Shown: positions 26,188 through 34,767 of the stretch, piece after piece
Position numbering within the stretch: position 1 is the stretch's first letter
How the letters are laid out: every line of letters begins with the position of its first letter
NCBI RefSeq assembly: GCF_000009985.1
Contig: NC_007626.1
Span: forward strand, 124,001-188,000
DNA length: 64,000 nucleotides
Source of the DNA: Paramagnetospirillum magneticum AMB-1
GTDB lineage: Bacteria; Pseudomonadota; Alphaproteobacteria; Rhodospirillales; Magnetospirillaceae
Direction: 5' to 3'
The notes under the pieces: model-generated
Database searches by the model: none
Told to the model about the DNA's origin: nothing
Seen by the model: only the letters and a program-made list of their open reading frames with translations
Position numbers and translations under genes: made by a program

Positions 26188-27299
26188 GCGCATCCCGTTT
26201 CGCCCCGCCTTCGCCTCGCCCCGAGATCGCCGATTCCGGCCTGACCCGCCCCGACTGGGTGGGCAATAACCCTCGCGATCCGGGCAAGCTGTGGCTCGAC
26301 AAGAACGAGAACACCGATCCGGCGATGATCGAGCTGGTGCGGTCGGTCATCGCCTCGGTTCCTGCCGACGCGGGCTTCACCTATCCCGACCTGGGGCCGG
26401 TGTATCGCAAGCTGGCCCCCATGGTGGGCGTGCCGCCCCAATGCCTGCTGCTGACCCCGGGGTCGGACGGCGCCATCCGCGCCGTGTTCGAGGCCTATAT
26501 CGCGCCGGGCGACAAGGTGCTGCACACGGTTCCCACCTTCGCCATGTACGGGGTCTATGCCCGCATGTACGGCGCCCAGGTGACGGGGCTGGAATACCGT
26601 CCCTCCAATGCCGGGCCGGTGCTGCATGCCGACGACGTCGTCGCCGCCATCGCCACGTCCAAGCCCAAGCTGGTCGGACTGCCCAATCCCGACAGCCCCA
26701 CCGGCACGGTGTTCTCCCAGGCCGATCTTCGCCGCATCATCGAGGCGGCGGGAGAGGGCGGCGCGCTGATCCTCATCGACGAGGCCTATTATCCCTTCCA
26801 CGCCGAGACGGTGCTGCCCTGGGTGATGGAGTACCCCCATCTGGTGGTCTGCCGCTCAACCGGCAAGGCCTGGGGCATGGCCGGCGTCCGCGTGGGCTAT
26901 GCGGCGGCGCATCCCGACGTGGCGGTGATGCTGCACAAGGTTCGTGCCATGTACGAGGTCGGCGCGCTGTCGGCCGCCGTGTTCGAGCGCATGCTCGACC
27001 ACGAGGATGCCATGCGGGAATCGGTGGCGCGGATCAGCGCCGGCAAGGCCCATTTCCTGGCCGCCATGGACGAATTAGGCTTCCAGACCCTGAAGGGACA
27101 GGGCAATTTCCTGCATGTGGCCTTCGGGGCCAGGGCCGAGGCGATCCATGCCGCCCTGGCGCCGCAGGTCTATTACCGCAAGGATTTCGCCGAGCCCTGC
27201 CTCAAGGGCTTCTCGCGTTTTTCCGCCACCACGGCGGAGCTGTTCAACCCGGTGATTGAAGCCATCCGGGATGTGGTCAAGGGAGAGGGACAGTCATGA
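26184..27299 (+). CDS. Histidinol-phosphate aminotransferase-like class I/II aminotransferase
   Basis: The 371-residue PLP enzyme resembles HisC: LDKNENTDP at 38-46, NPDSPTG at 168-174, IDEAYYPF with the PLP-binding aspartate at 199, and the lysine in STGKAWGMAG at Lys228. No histidine-biosynthesis gene is near, and it sits inside a sugar operon with four-base overlaps on both sides. I infer a role in aminating a keto sugar, keto acid or cyclitol rather than histidinol phosphate. It could still supply HisC activity; that cannot be excluded from sequence. Confidence 0.78.
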   Translation: MSASRFAPPSPRPEIADSGLTRPDWVGNNPRDPGKLWLDKNENTDPAMIELVRSVIASVPADAGFTYPDLGPVYRKLAPMVGVPPQCLLLTPGSDGAIRAVFEAYIAPGDKVLHTVPTFAMYGVYARMYGAQVTGLEYRPSNAGPVLHADDVVAAIATSKPKLVGLPNPDSPTGTVFSQADLRRIIEAAGEGGALILIDEAYYPFHAETVLPWVMEYPHLVVCRSTGKAWGMAGVRVGYAAAHPDVAVMLHKVRAMYEVGALSAAVFERMLDHEDAMRESVARISAGKAHFLAAMDELGFQTLKGQGNFLHVAFGARAEAIHAALAPQVYYRKDFAEPCLKGFSRFSATTAELFNPVIEAIRDVVKGEGQS

Positions 27300-28384
27300 A
27301 GACGGTCAAGGTTGCGCTGATCGGCTGCGGCCGAGTCGCCGGGCATCACCTGCGCTCCATCGCCAAGGTGGAGGGCGGCGAGATCGTTGCCGTCTGCGAT
27401 CTGGCCGAGGACAAGGCCAAGGCCTATGGCGCGGAATATGGCATTCCCTTCTTCACCAACTACCACACCATGCTGCAATCCATGCCCGAGATCGACGTGG
27501 TGGCGATCATCACGCCGTCGGGCATGCATTTCGAGCACGGCATGGACGTGCTGACCCGCTACGGCAAGCACATCATCATGGAAAAGCCCACCTTCATGCG
27601 GCCCGAGCAGCTGCACGTCGCCTATGACGAGGCGGCGAAGAAGGGCGCGAAGATTTTCCCCGTCTTCCAGAACCGCCACAACAAGGCGGTGCGGAAGGTC
27701 AAGGAGGCGCTGTCCAACGGCGAACTGGGCGACATCCGCATCATGAACGTGCGGCTGCGCTGGTGCCGGCCGCAGCGCTATTACGACCTGTCGCCGTGGC
27801 GCGGCACCTTCAGCCATGACGGCGGCGCCATTTCCAACCAGGGCATCCACCACGTGGACCTGCTGCGCTTCCTGGGCGGCGAGGTGGACAAGGTCAGCGC
27901 CACCATGCGCACTCTGGGCGCCGAGATCGAGGTGGAGGACACCGTGGTCTCCACCTTCACCTATCCCGGCAAGGCGGTGGGCTCGCTGGAAGTGACCACT
28001 GCGGCCCGGCCCGACGATTTCGAGGCCTCGGTGTCCATCGTCGGCTCCAACGGCCTGGCCCAACTGGGCGGCTGGGCGGTCAACGAACTGCAGGTCTTCA
28101 CCCCCGATCCCTCCGCCTGCGCCACCTATTCGGAAAAGATCCCCGACGCCTACGGCTTCGGCCACACCACGGTCTACGCCAATCTGGTGGCCGATCTGAA
28201 CGGGGTGCGGCCCTTCGACGTGACCCGCGAGGATTGCCTGGCCTCACTCAAGCTGTGGCACTCGTTCTACCGCTCGGACGAGGCCAATGGCGCCTGGACC
28301 AGTGTGGATTCCGACGAGCAGTCGCCCCGCCTGGGCCGCGCCAACGACGCCGTGTCCAACCTCTACCGCACCCCCGCGCCCTGA
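27296..28384 (+). CDS. Gfo/Idh/MocA-family oxidoreductase
   Basis: The 362-residue enzyme has the Rossmann motif LIGCGRVAGHHLRS at 8-21, MEKPTFMRPEQ with the conserved Glu-Lys-Pro, and SNQGIHHVDLLRFLGG with the second-domain histidine. Members oxidise or reduce hydroxyls of sugars, inositols or nucleotide sugars with NAD(P). It overlaps the aminotransferase stop by four bases and is followed two bases later by another oxidoreductase of the same superfamily. The pair may carry out successive or coupled redox steps on the same molecule. Substrate unknown. Confidence 0.83.
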   Translation: MKTVKVALIGCGRVAGHHLRSIAKVEGGEIVAVCDLAEDKAKAYGAEYGIPFFTNYHTMLQSMPEIDVVAIITPSGMHFEHGMDVLTRYGKHIIMEKPTFMRPEQLHVAYDEAAKKGAKIFPVFQNRHNKAVRKVKEALSNGELGDIRIMNVRLRWCRPQRYYDLSPWRGTFSHDGGAISNQGIHHVDLLRFLGGEVDKVSATMRTLGAEIEVEDTVVSTFTYPGKAVGSLEVTTAARPDDFEASVSIVGSNGLAQLGGWAVNELQVFTPDPSACATYSEKIPDAYGFGHTTVYANLVADLNGVRPFDVTREDCLASLKLWHSFYRSDEANGAWTSVDSDEQSPRLGRANDAVSNLYRTPAP

Positions 28385-28386
28385 TC

Positions 28387-29427
28387 ATGAGCAAGCTGCG
28401 GGTCGGCATCGCCGGGTATGGAGTGGTGGGCCAGCGTCGGCGCCAGTTCATCGACCAGCGTGACGACATGGTCACCGTCGCCGTCTGCGACCGCACCTTC
28501 AAGGGCGAGGGGGTGCTGCCCGACGGCCTGCGTCACTACACCAATGCCCAGCGGCTGATGGAGGCGGAGACGCTGGACGCGCTGTTCGTCTGCCTGACCA
28601 ATGACGTGGCGGCCGAGGTGACCTGCGCCGGGCTGGAGCGGGGGCTGCACGTCTTCTGCGAGAAGCCGCCGGGACGAGACGTGGCCGATATCGAACGGGT
28701 GATCGCCTGCGAGGCCCGCCACCCGGGGCTGAAGCTCAAATACGGCTTCAACCACCGCTATCATGACTCGGTGCGCGACGCCCTGGCGCTGCTGGCCTCG
28801 GGCGAACTGGGCCGGGTGCTCAACATGCGCGGCGTCTACGGCAAGAGCCAGTTCATCTCCTATGGGGCTCATTCCGACTGGCGGACCCAGAGGGCGGTGG
28901 CCGGCGGCGGCATTCTGCTGGATCAGGGCATCCACATGGTGGATCTGATGCGGCTGTTCGGCGACGAGTTCGACGAGGTCAAATCCATCGTCACCAACGA
29001 TTTCTGGAAGCACGATATCGAGGATAACGCCTACGCCCTGATGCGCTCGCGGACCGGCGTGGTGGCCATGCTCCATTCCACCGCCACCCAGTGGCGGCAC
29101 CGCTTCAATCTGGAAATCACCCTGGAAAAGGGGGCGCTGATCCTATCGGGCATCTTGTCGGGCTCCAAGAGCTACGGCGCCGAGACCCTGACGGTCGTCT
29201 GGGCTGACGGGGATGACAACGGCGACCCCAAGGAACAGACCACCCGCTATAACCGCGACCCCAGCTGGGCCGACGAGATCGCCGAATTCGCCGACGCAGT
29301 TTTGCGCGGCGGCGCCGTCGTCGCCGGGTCGTCCAATGACGCCCTGGAAACCATGCGGCTGGTTTATCGCATCTACTGCGCCGATTCCGCCTGGAAGGCC
29401 CGCTGGCATTTAAGCGACGAGATTTAA
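28387..29427 (+). CDS. Gfo/Idh/MocA-family oxidoreductase
   Basis: The 346-residue protein starts KLRVGIAGYGVVGQRR, has FCEKPPGRDVAD with the conserved Glu-Lys-Pro, and GGILLDQGIHMVDLMRL in the C-terminal domain. It is clearly different in sequence from the preceding oxidoreductase, so the two are not a recent duplication. The longer frame back to 28234 lies inside the previous gene; the ATG at 28387 is two bases after that gene's stop. Reaction and substrate are unknown, but it belongs to the same operon as the KdsB-like cytidylyltransferase. Confidence 0.82.
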   Translation: MSKLRVGIAGYGVVGQRRRQFIDQRDDMVTVAVCDRTFKGEGVLPDGLRHYTNAQRLMEAETLDALFVCLTNDVAAEVTCAGLERGLHVFCEKPPGRDVADIERVIACEARHPGLKLKYGFNHRYHDSVRDALALLASGELGRVLNMRGVYGKSQFISYGAHSDWRTQRAVAGGGILLDQGIHMVDLMRLFGDEFDEVKSIVTNDFWKHDIEDNAYALMRSRTGVVAMLHSTATQWRHRFNLEITLEKGALILSGILSGSKSYGAETLTVVWADGDDNGDPKEQTTRYNRDPSWADEIAEFADAVLRGGAVVAGSSNDALETMRLVYRIYCADSAWKARWHLSDEI

Positions 29428-29440
29428 GGAGAGAGTCCCC

Positions 29441-30208
29441 ATGACCCGCATCATCGGCCTTATCCCAGCCCGCATGGCCGCCAGCCGCTTTCCCGGCAAG
29501 CCGCTCTTTCCCATCCTTGGTCGCCCCATGATCGAGCACGTCTTCGAGCGTGCCAAGCTGTTCGGCCGCTGGGACGCCCTGGCCATTTGCACCTGCGACG
29601 AGGAAATCCGGGCCTTCGCCCAGTCCAAGGGCTATCCGGTGATCATGACGTCGGACAAGCACACCAGGGCGCTGGACCGGGTGGCCGAGGCGGCGACCAA
29701 GTGCGGCGTCGACGTGGCCGACAGCGACATCGTGCTGAACGTTCAGGGCGACGAGCCCATGATGCATCCCGACATGATCGCCGCCACCATCAAGCCCATG
29801 GAGGAGCGGTCCGAGGTGCGCGGCACCATGCTGGCCATGGACATCGTCGACGAGGCCCAGTTCCGCAATCCCGACGCGCTGAAGATCATCCACGACCTGT
29901 CGGGCCGGGTGCTCTATACCTCGCGCCAGCCCATTCCCCATTGCAAGACCTTCGGTCCCGAGCTGGAAGCCAAGCGCATCTACGGCATCTTCGGCTTCAA
30001 GTGGGACTTCCTGAAGCTGTTCACCGAACTGCCGCCCAGCCCGCTGGAGATCAAGGAGGCGTGCGATTCCAACCGCCTCTACGATTACGGCCATCACCAG
30101 CACATCGCGCCCTATCCCTTCCGCCCCAGCTTCTCGGTGGACAGCCCCCACGACATCGGCATCGTCGAGGCGGCCATGAAGGACGATCCGCTGTGGGGGA
30201 CGTACTAA
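29441..30208 (+). CDS. KdsB-like CMP-sugar (cytidylyl) transferase
   Basis: The 255-residue enzyme begins IIGLIPARMAASRFPGKPL, the CTP-binding motif of 3-deoxy-manno-octulosonate cytidylyltransferase and acylneuraminate cytidylyltransferase. LNVQGDEPMM carries a metal-binding aspartate. Its length fits KdsB. It probably links CMP to an acidic sugar or a related compound made in this operon. A housekeeping KdsB for lipid A-Kdo would normally lie elsewhere, so this may be a second, specialised enzyme; that needs the rest of the genome. GGAGAGAG precedes the ATG. Confidence 0.82.
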   Translation: MTRIIGLIPARMAASRFPGKPLFPILGRPMIEHVFERAKLFGRWDALAICTCDEEIRAFAQSKGYPVIMTSDKHTRALDRVAEAATKCGVDVADSDIVLNVQGDEPMMHPDMIAATIKPMEERSEVRGTMLAMDIVDEAQFRNPDALKIIHDLSGRVLYTSRQPIPHCKTFGPELEAKRIYGIFGFKWDFLKLFTELPPSPLEIKEACDSNRLYDYGHHQHIAPYPFRPSFSVDSPHDIGIVEAAMKDDPLWGTY

Positions 30209-30212
30209 CGCC

Positions 30213-30929
30213 ATGACCTCCCTGGCCGGCAAGCTCGCCCTGGTCACCGGCGGCACCCGCGGGATCGGGGCCGCCATCGCCGCCCGTCTGCTGGCCGATG
30301 GGGCCAAGGTGATGGTTACCGGCACCCGCCCCGGCGGTGAAGGACCGGCGGGCAGCGGCTATCTGGCGGTGGATTTCGCCGACGCGGCCGCCACCACGGC
30401 CTTTGCCGAACAGGCGGCCGGGCTGGGGGTGGATATCCTGGTCAACAATGCCGGGATCAACAAGGTCAGCCCCTTCGCCGAGATCGACCCCGCCGATTTC
30501 GCCCGCATCCAGCAGGTCAACGTCACCGCGCCCTTCCTGCTGGCCCGCGCCGTGGTGCCCGGCATGCAGGCCAAGGCCTGGGGTCGCATCGTCACCGTCA
30601 GCTCCATCTGGGGCCGCATCTCGCGGGCCGGACGTGGCGCCTATTCCGCCAGCAAGTTCGCGGTGGACGGCTTGACCGCCGCCCTGGCCGCCGAGGTGGC
30701 CCAGTTCGGCATCCTGGCTAATTGCGTGGCGCCCGGCTTCATCGATACCGAGCTGACCCGGCAGGTGCTGGGCGAGGACGGCATCAAGGAGCTCACCGCC
30801 CAGGTCCCGGCCCGCCGCTTGGGGCGGCCGGAGGAGATCGCCGCCTTCGTCGCCTGGCTGGCCGGGCCGGAGAACTCCTATATCAGCGGTCAGAATCTGG
30901 TCATCGACGGAGGCTTCACCCGTGTCTGA
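30213..30929 (+). CDS. SDR-family oxidoreductase (FabG-like)
   Basis: This classical 238-residue short-chain dehydrogenase has TGGTRGIGAAIA at 12-23, VNNAGINK near 80, SSIWG with the catalytic serine and YSASKFAVDG with the YxxxK pair. It should reduce a ketone or oxidise an alcohol with NAD(P)H. It lies four bases after the KdsB-like gene and its end overlaps the cyclase gene by eight bases, so it belongs to that pathway. A fatty-acid role is unlikely by context but cannot be ruled out by sequence. Confidence 0.83.
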   Translation: MTSLAGKLALVTGGTRGIGAAIAARLLADGAKVMVTGTRPGGEGPAGSGYLAVDFADAAATTAFAEQAAGLGVDILVNNAGINKVSPFAEIDPADFARIQQVNVTAPFLLARAVVPGMQAKAWGRIVTVSSIWGRISRAGRGAYSASKFAVDGLTAALAAEVAQFGILANCVAPGFIDTELTRQVLGEDGIKELTAQVPARRLGRPEEIAAFVAWLAGPENSYISGQNLVIDGGFTRV

Positions 30930-31992
30930 GTCCATGACCATCGCGTCTCACAAGGGGCCGTACCACGTCCAGTTCGACGAGCAGGGGCTGGAGCGCCTGA
31001 ACGCCGCCGTTCCCGCCGACGCCCATTTCATCATCGATGCCCGGGTGGCCGAGCTTTACCGCGAGCGCATGGGTGCCATCCTGGCCCACCACTCGGTGCT
31101 GCTGATCGAGGCCGTCGAGCCCAACAAGTCGCTGGAATGCTTTCCCGCCTATGTCCAGCATCTGGTGGCCAAGGGCCTGCGCCGCGATCACCTGCTGATC
31201 GCCATCGGCGGCGGCATCATCCAGGACATCACCTGTTTCCTGGCAGCCACCATGCTGCGCGGCGTCAAATGGCGATTCTACCCCACCACCCTGCTGGCCC
31301 AGTGCGATTCCTGCATCGGCTCCAAGTCCAGCATCAATTGCGGCGACGCCAAGAACATCCTGGGCACCTTCACGCCACCCAACGAGGTGGTGATTGCCAC
31401 CACCTTCCTCGACACCCTGGACCCGCGCGAGGTGCGCTCTGGGATCGGCGAGATGCTGAAGGTCCACGCCATCAGCGGACCCGAGGACTTCACCGCCCTG
31501 GCGAGCCGGTATGACCGGCTGTTCACCGAGCGCGACGCCATGATCGCCACCATCCGCCGCTCGCTGGAGATCAAGAAGAGCTATATCGAGGTCGACGAGT
31601 TCGACCAGGGGCCGCGCCTGGTGTTCAACCTGGGCCATTCCTTCGGCCACGCCATCGAGGCGGCCACCGATTTCGCCGTGCCCCATGGCATCGCCGTCAG
31701 CATGGGTATGGACATGGCGAACTGGACCAGCTGGCATCTGGGAATCGGTACCGAGGCCCATTTCCGCACCGGCCACGGGGTGCTGGCCAAGAACTACGCC
31801 GGATACCAGGCCACGCCAGTGCCGCTGGACCGCTTCCTGGCGGCGCTGGCCAAGGACAAGAAGAACACCGGGTCGGGCAGCGTCACCCTGATCCTGCCCG
31901 ACAAGGAGGGCAGGGTGTTCCGGGGCGTCCACGCCGCCGACGAGACGTTCCGGGGCATCTGTGCCCGCTATCTGGCGGAAGGCCGCTCATGA
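30922..31992 (+). CDS. Sugar-phosphate cyclase, divergent 3-dehydroquinate synthase (AroB) family
   Basis: The 356-residue protein keeps the AroB fold: GGGIIQD at 96-102 and PTTLLAQCDS at 121-130. It also keeps the expected metal ligands, Glu177 in GIGEMLK, His239 in NLGHSFGHAIE and His255 in VPHGIAV. The loop GGKTGVN of DHQ synthases is GSKSSIN here, and other active-site spots differ. It may cyclise a sugar phosphate other than DAHP. No shikimate gene is nearby. The GTG at 30922 is used because GGAGG lies eight bases before it; the ATG at 30934 has no well-placed site. Confidence 0.8.
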   Translation: MSESMTIASHKGPYHVQFDEQGLERLNAAVPADAHFIIDARVAELYRERMGAILAHHSVLLIEAVEPNKSLECFPAYVQHLVAKGLRRDHLLIAIGGGIIQDITCFLAATMLRGVKWRFYPTTLLAQCDSCIGSKSSINCGDAKNILGTFTPPNEVVIATTFLDTLDPREVRSGIGEMLKVHAISGPEDFTALASRYDRLFTERDAMIATIRRSLEIKKSYIEVDEFDQGPRLVFNLGHSFGHAIEAATDFAVPHGIAVSMGMDMANWTSWHLGIGTEAHFRTGHGVLAKNYAGYQATPVPLDRFLAALAKDKKNTGSGSVTLILPDKEGRVFRGVHAADETFRGICARYLAEGRS

Positions 31993-32945
31993 CCGACACC
32001 ACCACCCGCGTGGCCGTGGCATCGCGGTCGTTTTCCAAGCACCCGGTGCTGCGGGCCGAGCTTCAGGCCCGCTACGCCAACGTCACCTTCAACGATGCCG
32101 GCCTTTCCTTGAGCGGCGACGATCTGGTGGCCTTCCTGTTGGGCCACGACAAGGCCGTCACCGCCCTGGAAAAGCTGGACGAAGCCGTGCTGTCGCGCCT
32201 TCCCGATCTCAAGGTGGTGGGCAAGTACGGCGTCGGCCTCGACATGATCGATCTGGCCGCCATGAGCCGGCTGGGCAAGCGGCTGGGCTGGACCGGCGGC
32301 GTCAACCGGCGCTCGGTGTCCGAACTGGTGATCGCCTTCGCCATCGCCCTGCTGCGCCACATCCCCCAGGGCAACGCCCTGATCCGCGACGGCGGCTGGC
32401 GCCAGTTGATGGGCCGCCAGCTGAGCGAGCGCACCGTGGGCATCGTTGGCTGCGGCCATATCGGCAAGGATCTGTCGCGCCTGCTGAAAGCCTTCGGCTG
32501 CCGGGTGCTGGCCCACGATATCCGGGACTTCCCCGAATTCTACGCCGCCACCGGGGTGGAGAAGATGGATCTGGAGCCCCTGCTGGCCGAAGCCGACATC
32601 GTCACCTTGCATCTGCCCTTTGACGCCTCCACCAGGAATATTCTGTCGGCCGAGCGCCTGGCGCTGATGCGTTCCGATGCGATCCTGATCAACGCGGCGC
32701 GCGGTGGTCTGGTGGACGAGGCGGCGCTCCGGGTCATGCTGGCAACCGGCCGTCTGGCGGCGGCGGCCTTCGACGTCTTCGCCACCGAGCCGCCCGAGGA
32801 CCGGGCGCTGATCGAATTGCCCAATTTTCTCTGCACCCCCCATGTGGGCGGTTCGGCGGAGGAGGCGGTTCTGGCCATGGGCCGCGCCGCCATCGCCGGG
32901 CTGGACGAGGCCCGCGATCCGTTGGACTACAAGGGGCAGGGTTGA
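31989..32945 (+). CDS. D-isomer-specific 2-hydroxyacid dehydrogenase
   Basis: The 318-residue protein has the NAD-binding motif GIVGCGHIGKD at 151-161 and the catalytic triad Arg238 (NAARGG), Glu267 (ATEPPED) and His285 (TPHVGG). These enzymes interconvert 2-hydroxy and 2-keto acids; relatives include phosphoglycerate dehydrogenase. It overlaps the cyclase gene by four bases (ATGA). A 2-keto acid intermediate fits with a KdsB-like enzyme in the same operon, since those substrates are 2-keto acids, but this link is inference. Confidence 0.85.
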   Translation: MTDTTTRVAVASRSFSKHPVLRAELQARYANVTFNDAGLSLSGDDLVAFLLGHDKAVTALEKLDEAVLSRLPDLKVVGKYGVGLDMIDLAAMSRLGKRLGWTGGVNRRSVSELVIAFAIALLRHIPQGNALIRDGGWRQLMGRQLSERTVGIVGCGHIGKDLSRLLKAFGCRVLAHDIRDFPEFYAATGVEKMDLEPLLAEADIVTLHLPFDASTRNILSAERLALMRSDAILINAARGGLVDEAALRVMLATGRLAAAAFDVFATEPPEDRALIELPNFLCTPHVGGSAEEAVLAMGRAAIAGLDEARDPLDYKGQG

Positions 32946-32984
32946 TGCGTGCATTGGTGCCGGCGGCCCGGGATCGAGACATAT

Positions 32985-32999
32985 TCACCGAATCGGTGA
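32985..32999. promoter_or_regulatory. Perfect 15-base palindrome in a short gap
   Basis: TCACCGA-A-TCGGTGA lies in the 82-base gap before the LIC12162-like gene. It is a perfect inverted repeat with a one-base centre, the size of a small dimeric-regulator operator. No regulator gene is visible in the window, so the site is only a candidate. Confidence 0.3.
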
Positions 33000-33027
33000 C
33001 GACCGTGACCGCGATCTGGCGGTACGG

Positions 33028-34740
33028 ATGTTAGCCGTGCCGGCTGAGGGCCGCCTGATTCTGACCACAGTGCCGGATGACTTTGATCCGGCTCATGATG
33101 TGGCTCTTGGCCCGTGGTGCTTTGCCGGAGTGGAGAACCGGCATCCCGGCTGGGAAGACCTACCCTTCGCTGATCCGTTCCCAACGCAGGACAGTTGGGT
33201 GGAGGCCGATAGGAACGCCCGCCGTCTGGCTAGCGCCCTCGTCGCACCCTGGGCGGCTCGCCTCAATCGGCGGCACAGCCGGGAATACGGATTGGGCTTC
33301 TGGCGCGTTCTTCTGCTGAAGTGGTTGGCCATCTGCGTGCCCCCCCTGTGGCAGCGCTACTGCCAAGTCGACGCAGTCATCCGATTGCATGGCGAGCGGC
33401 GGCTAAGGGTGGAGTTGTGTGCCGACTGTGACCGGGATTGGCACATCCTCCAGACGGCTGGGCTCATCGAGAGCTTCGCTGACCCGGCGATCGATTTCCG
33501 CATTGTTTCGAAGATTGTGTCTCACCTGGCTCCACCAGCCTGGGTGCAGACCATTGTGGCCGCTCCGCCATGGCCCAGCCAGCCAGAAGCCAGATCCCCA
33601 CTGGAAACCATGTCCGTGTTGCGCCGCCTGTTAGGGCGCCTGCCGGTGGATAGTGTTCCGGGGGCCTCGGCCCTTCACCGGATATTGCTGTCGGCATGGG
33701 TTGCCATGCTGCCTCGCCGGACGGCCCGGTGTTTCTACCGGGCGGAAGATGAAGGGGCTTTCGCCCTGTTTCCCCCCGTATTTCTGGAAATTCTGGGCCG
33801 GGTACTTGAGCAAATGCTGCCGGCGACCCTGCGAGGGGGGTTCTCTGACCTGGAGAGGTATGCGCGGGATTTCTCCTATCATCCCGGACGCCTGCTGGTC
33901 GACGCTCTGGATACCGAGGAGGATTATCGGCGAGTCGTGCAGGCCATGGCGCACGAGAAGGGTGAGCGGCTGGTCAGCGTGCAGCACGGCGGGGTCTACG
34001 GCACGGCCCGCGCCATGATGGTGGGGGCCGAAACCGAATATCCCTATCACGCTTTCCTGACCTGGGGATGGACGGCGCAGGAGGACTATGCCGGAAAATT
34101 TGTTCCCGCGCCGTCGCCTGATCTGTCGGCCGTGGTTGGGCGTCATCACGAACGGCAGGGTCGTTTGGTGATGGTCGGAACCGCGATGCTCGTACACGGC
34201 ATACGGCTAGGCTGGCTACCCAAGCCACAGCACTATCTGAGCTACCGCAGATTCAAGCTGGATTTCCTGGCCGGTCTCGACCCGGTTGTCAGGGGCGCCG
34301 TCCACTACCGTCCTTACCGTCGCAAGCCGGAGGTCCTCAAGGATGAGGACTACCTGCGCGCCGTTTATCCCAATCTATTGCTGGTTGACGGCAATTTGAA
34401 CGACGCCCTGCTGTCCTGTCGTCTGGTCGTGATTGACCATCCCGTCACGACCATGCTTGCCGCCATGGCCGCCGACACGCCGACGGTGCTCCTGTGGCAG
34501 GCGGAGGCTTGGCCGCTGTCCCGCCAAGCCGAGCCTCTGTTTCAGCGCCTGCGCGACGTGGGCATACTTCACCATGATCCCGCAACGGCCGCCGCCCATA
34601 TCAACAAGGTGTGGTCGAATGTTCAGGGGTGGTGGCGGAATTCAGAGGTGCAGGCGGCACGACGTCAGTTCGCCGAACAATACGCCCAAGCGTCGCGCGC
34701 GTGGTGGTGGGACTGGTTGAAGGTCCTGGCCCGGCTATAG
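33028..34740 (+). CDS. LIC12162-like putative surface-polysaccharide transferase
   Basis: The protein has 570 residues from the ATG at 33028. Near the N-terminus LILTTVPDDFDPAHDVALG is followed by PWCFAG, resembling the FLGxWC opening of the LIC12162 putative transferase family of surface-polysaccharide loci. Later segments such as VSVQHGGVYGTARAMM, FLTWGWT and VVIDHPVTTML fit a GT-B-like fold. The donor is unknown. It follows the 2-hydroxyacid dehydrogenase after an 82-base gap and may use the molecule made by the preceding genes. The frame extending back to 32842 overlaps that gene and is not used. The ribosome site at 33028 is weak. Confidence 0.65.
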   Translation: MLAVPAEGRLILTTVPDDFDPAHDVALGPWCFAGVENRHPGWEDLPFADPFPTQDSWVEADRNARRLASALVAPWAARLNRRHSREYGLGFWRVLLLKWLAICVPPLWQRYCQVDAVIRLHGERRLRVELCADCDRDWHILQTAGLIESFADPAIDFRIVSKIVSHLAPPAWVQTIVAAPPWPSQPEARSPLETMSVLRRLLGRLPVDSVPGASALHRILLSAWVAMLPRRTARCFYRAEDEGAFALFPPVFLEILGRVLEQMLPATLRGGFSDLERYARDFSYHPGRLLVDALDTEEDYRRVVQAMAHEKGERLVSVQHGGVYGTARAMMVGAETEYPYHAFLTWGWTAQEDYAGKFVPAPSPDLSAVVGRHHERQGRLVMVGTAMLVHGIRLGWLPKPQHYLSYRRFKLDFLAGLDPVVRGAVHYRPYRRKPEVLKDEDYLRAVYPNLLLVDGNLNDALLSCRLVVIDHPVTTMLAAMAADTPTVLLWQAEAWPLSRQAEPLFQRLRDVGILHHDPATAAAHINKVWSNVQGWWRNSEVQAARRQFAEQYAQASRAWWWDWLKVLARL

Positions 34741-34767
34741 GGGCAATAGCTAGCCCGACTTTTAAAT

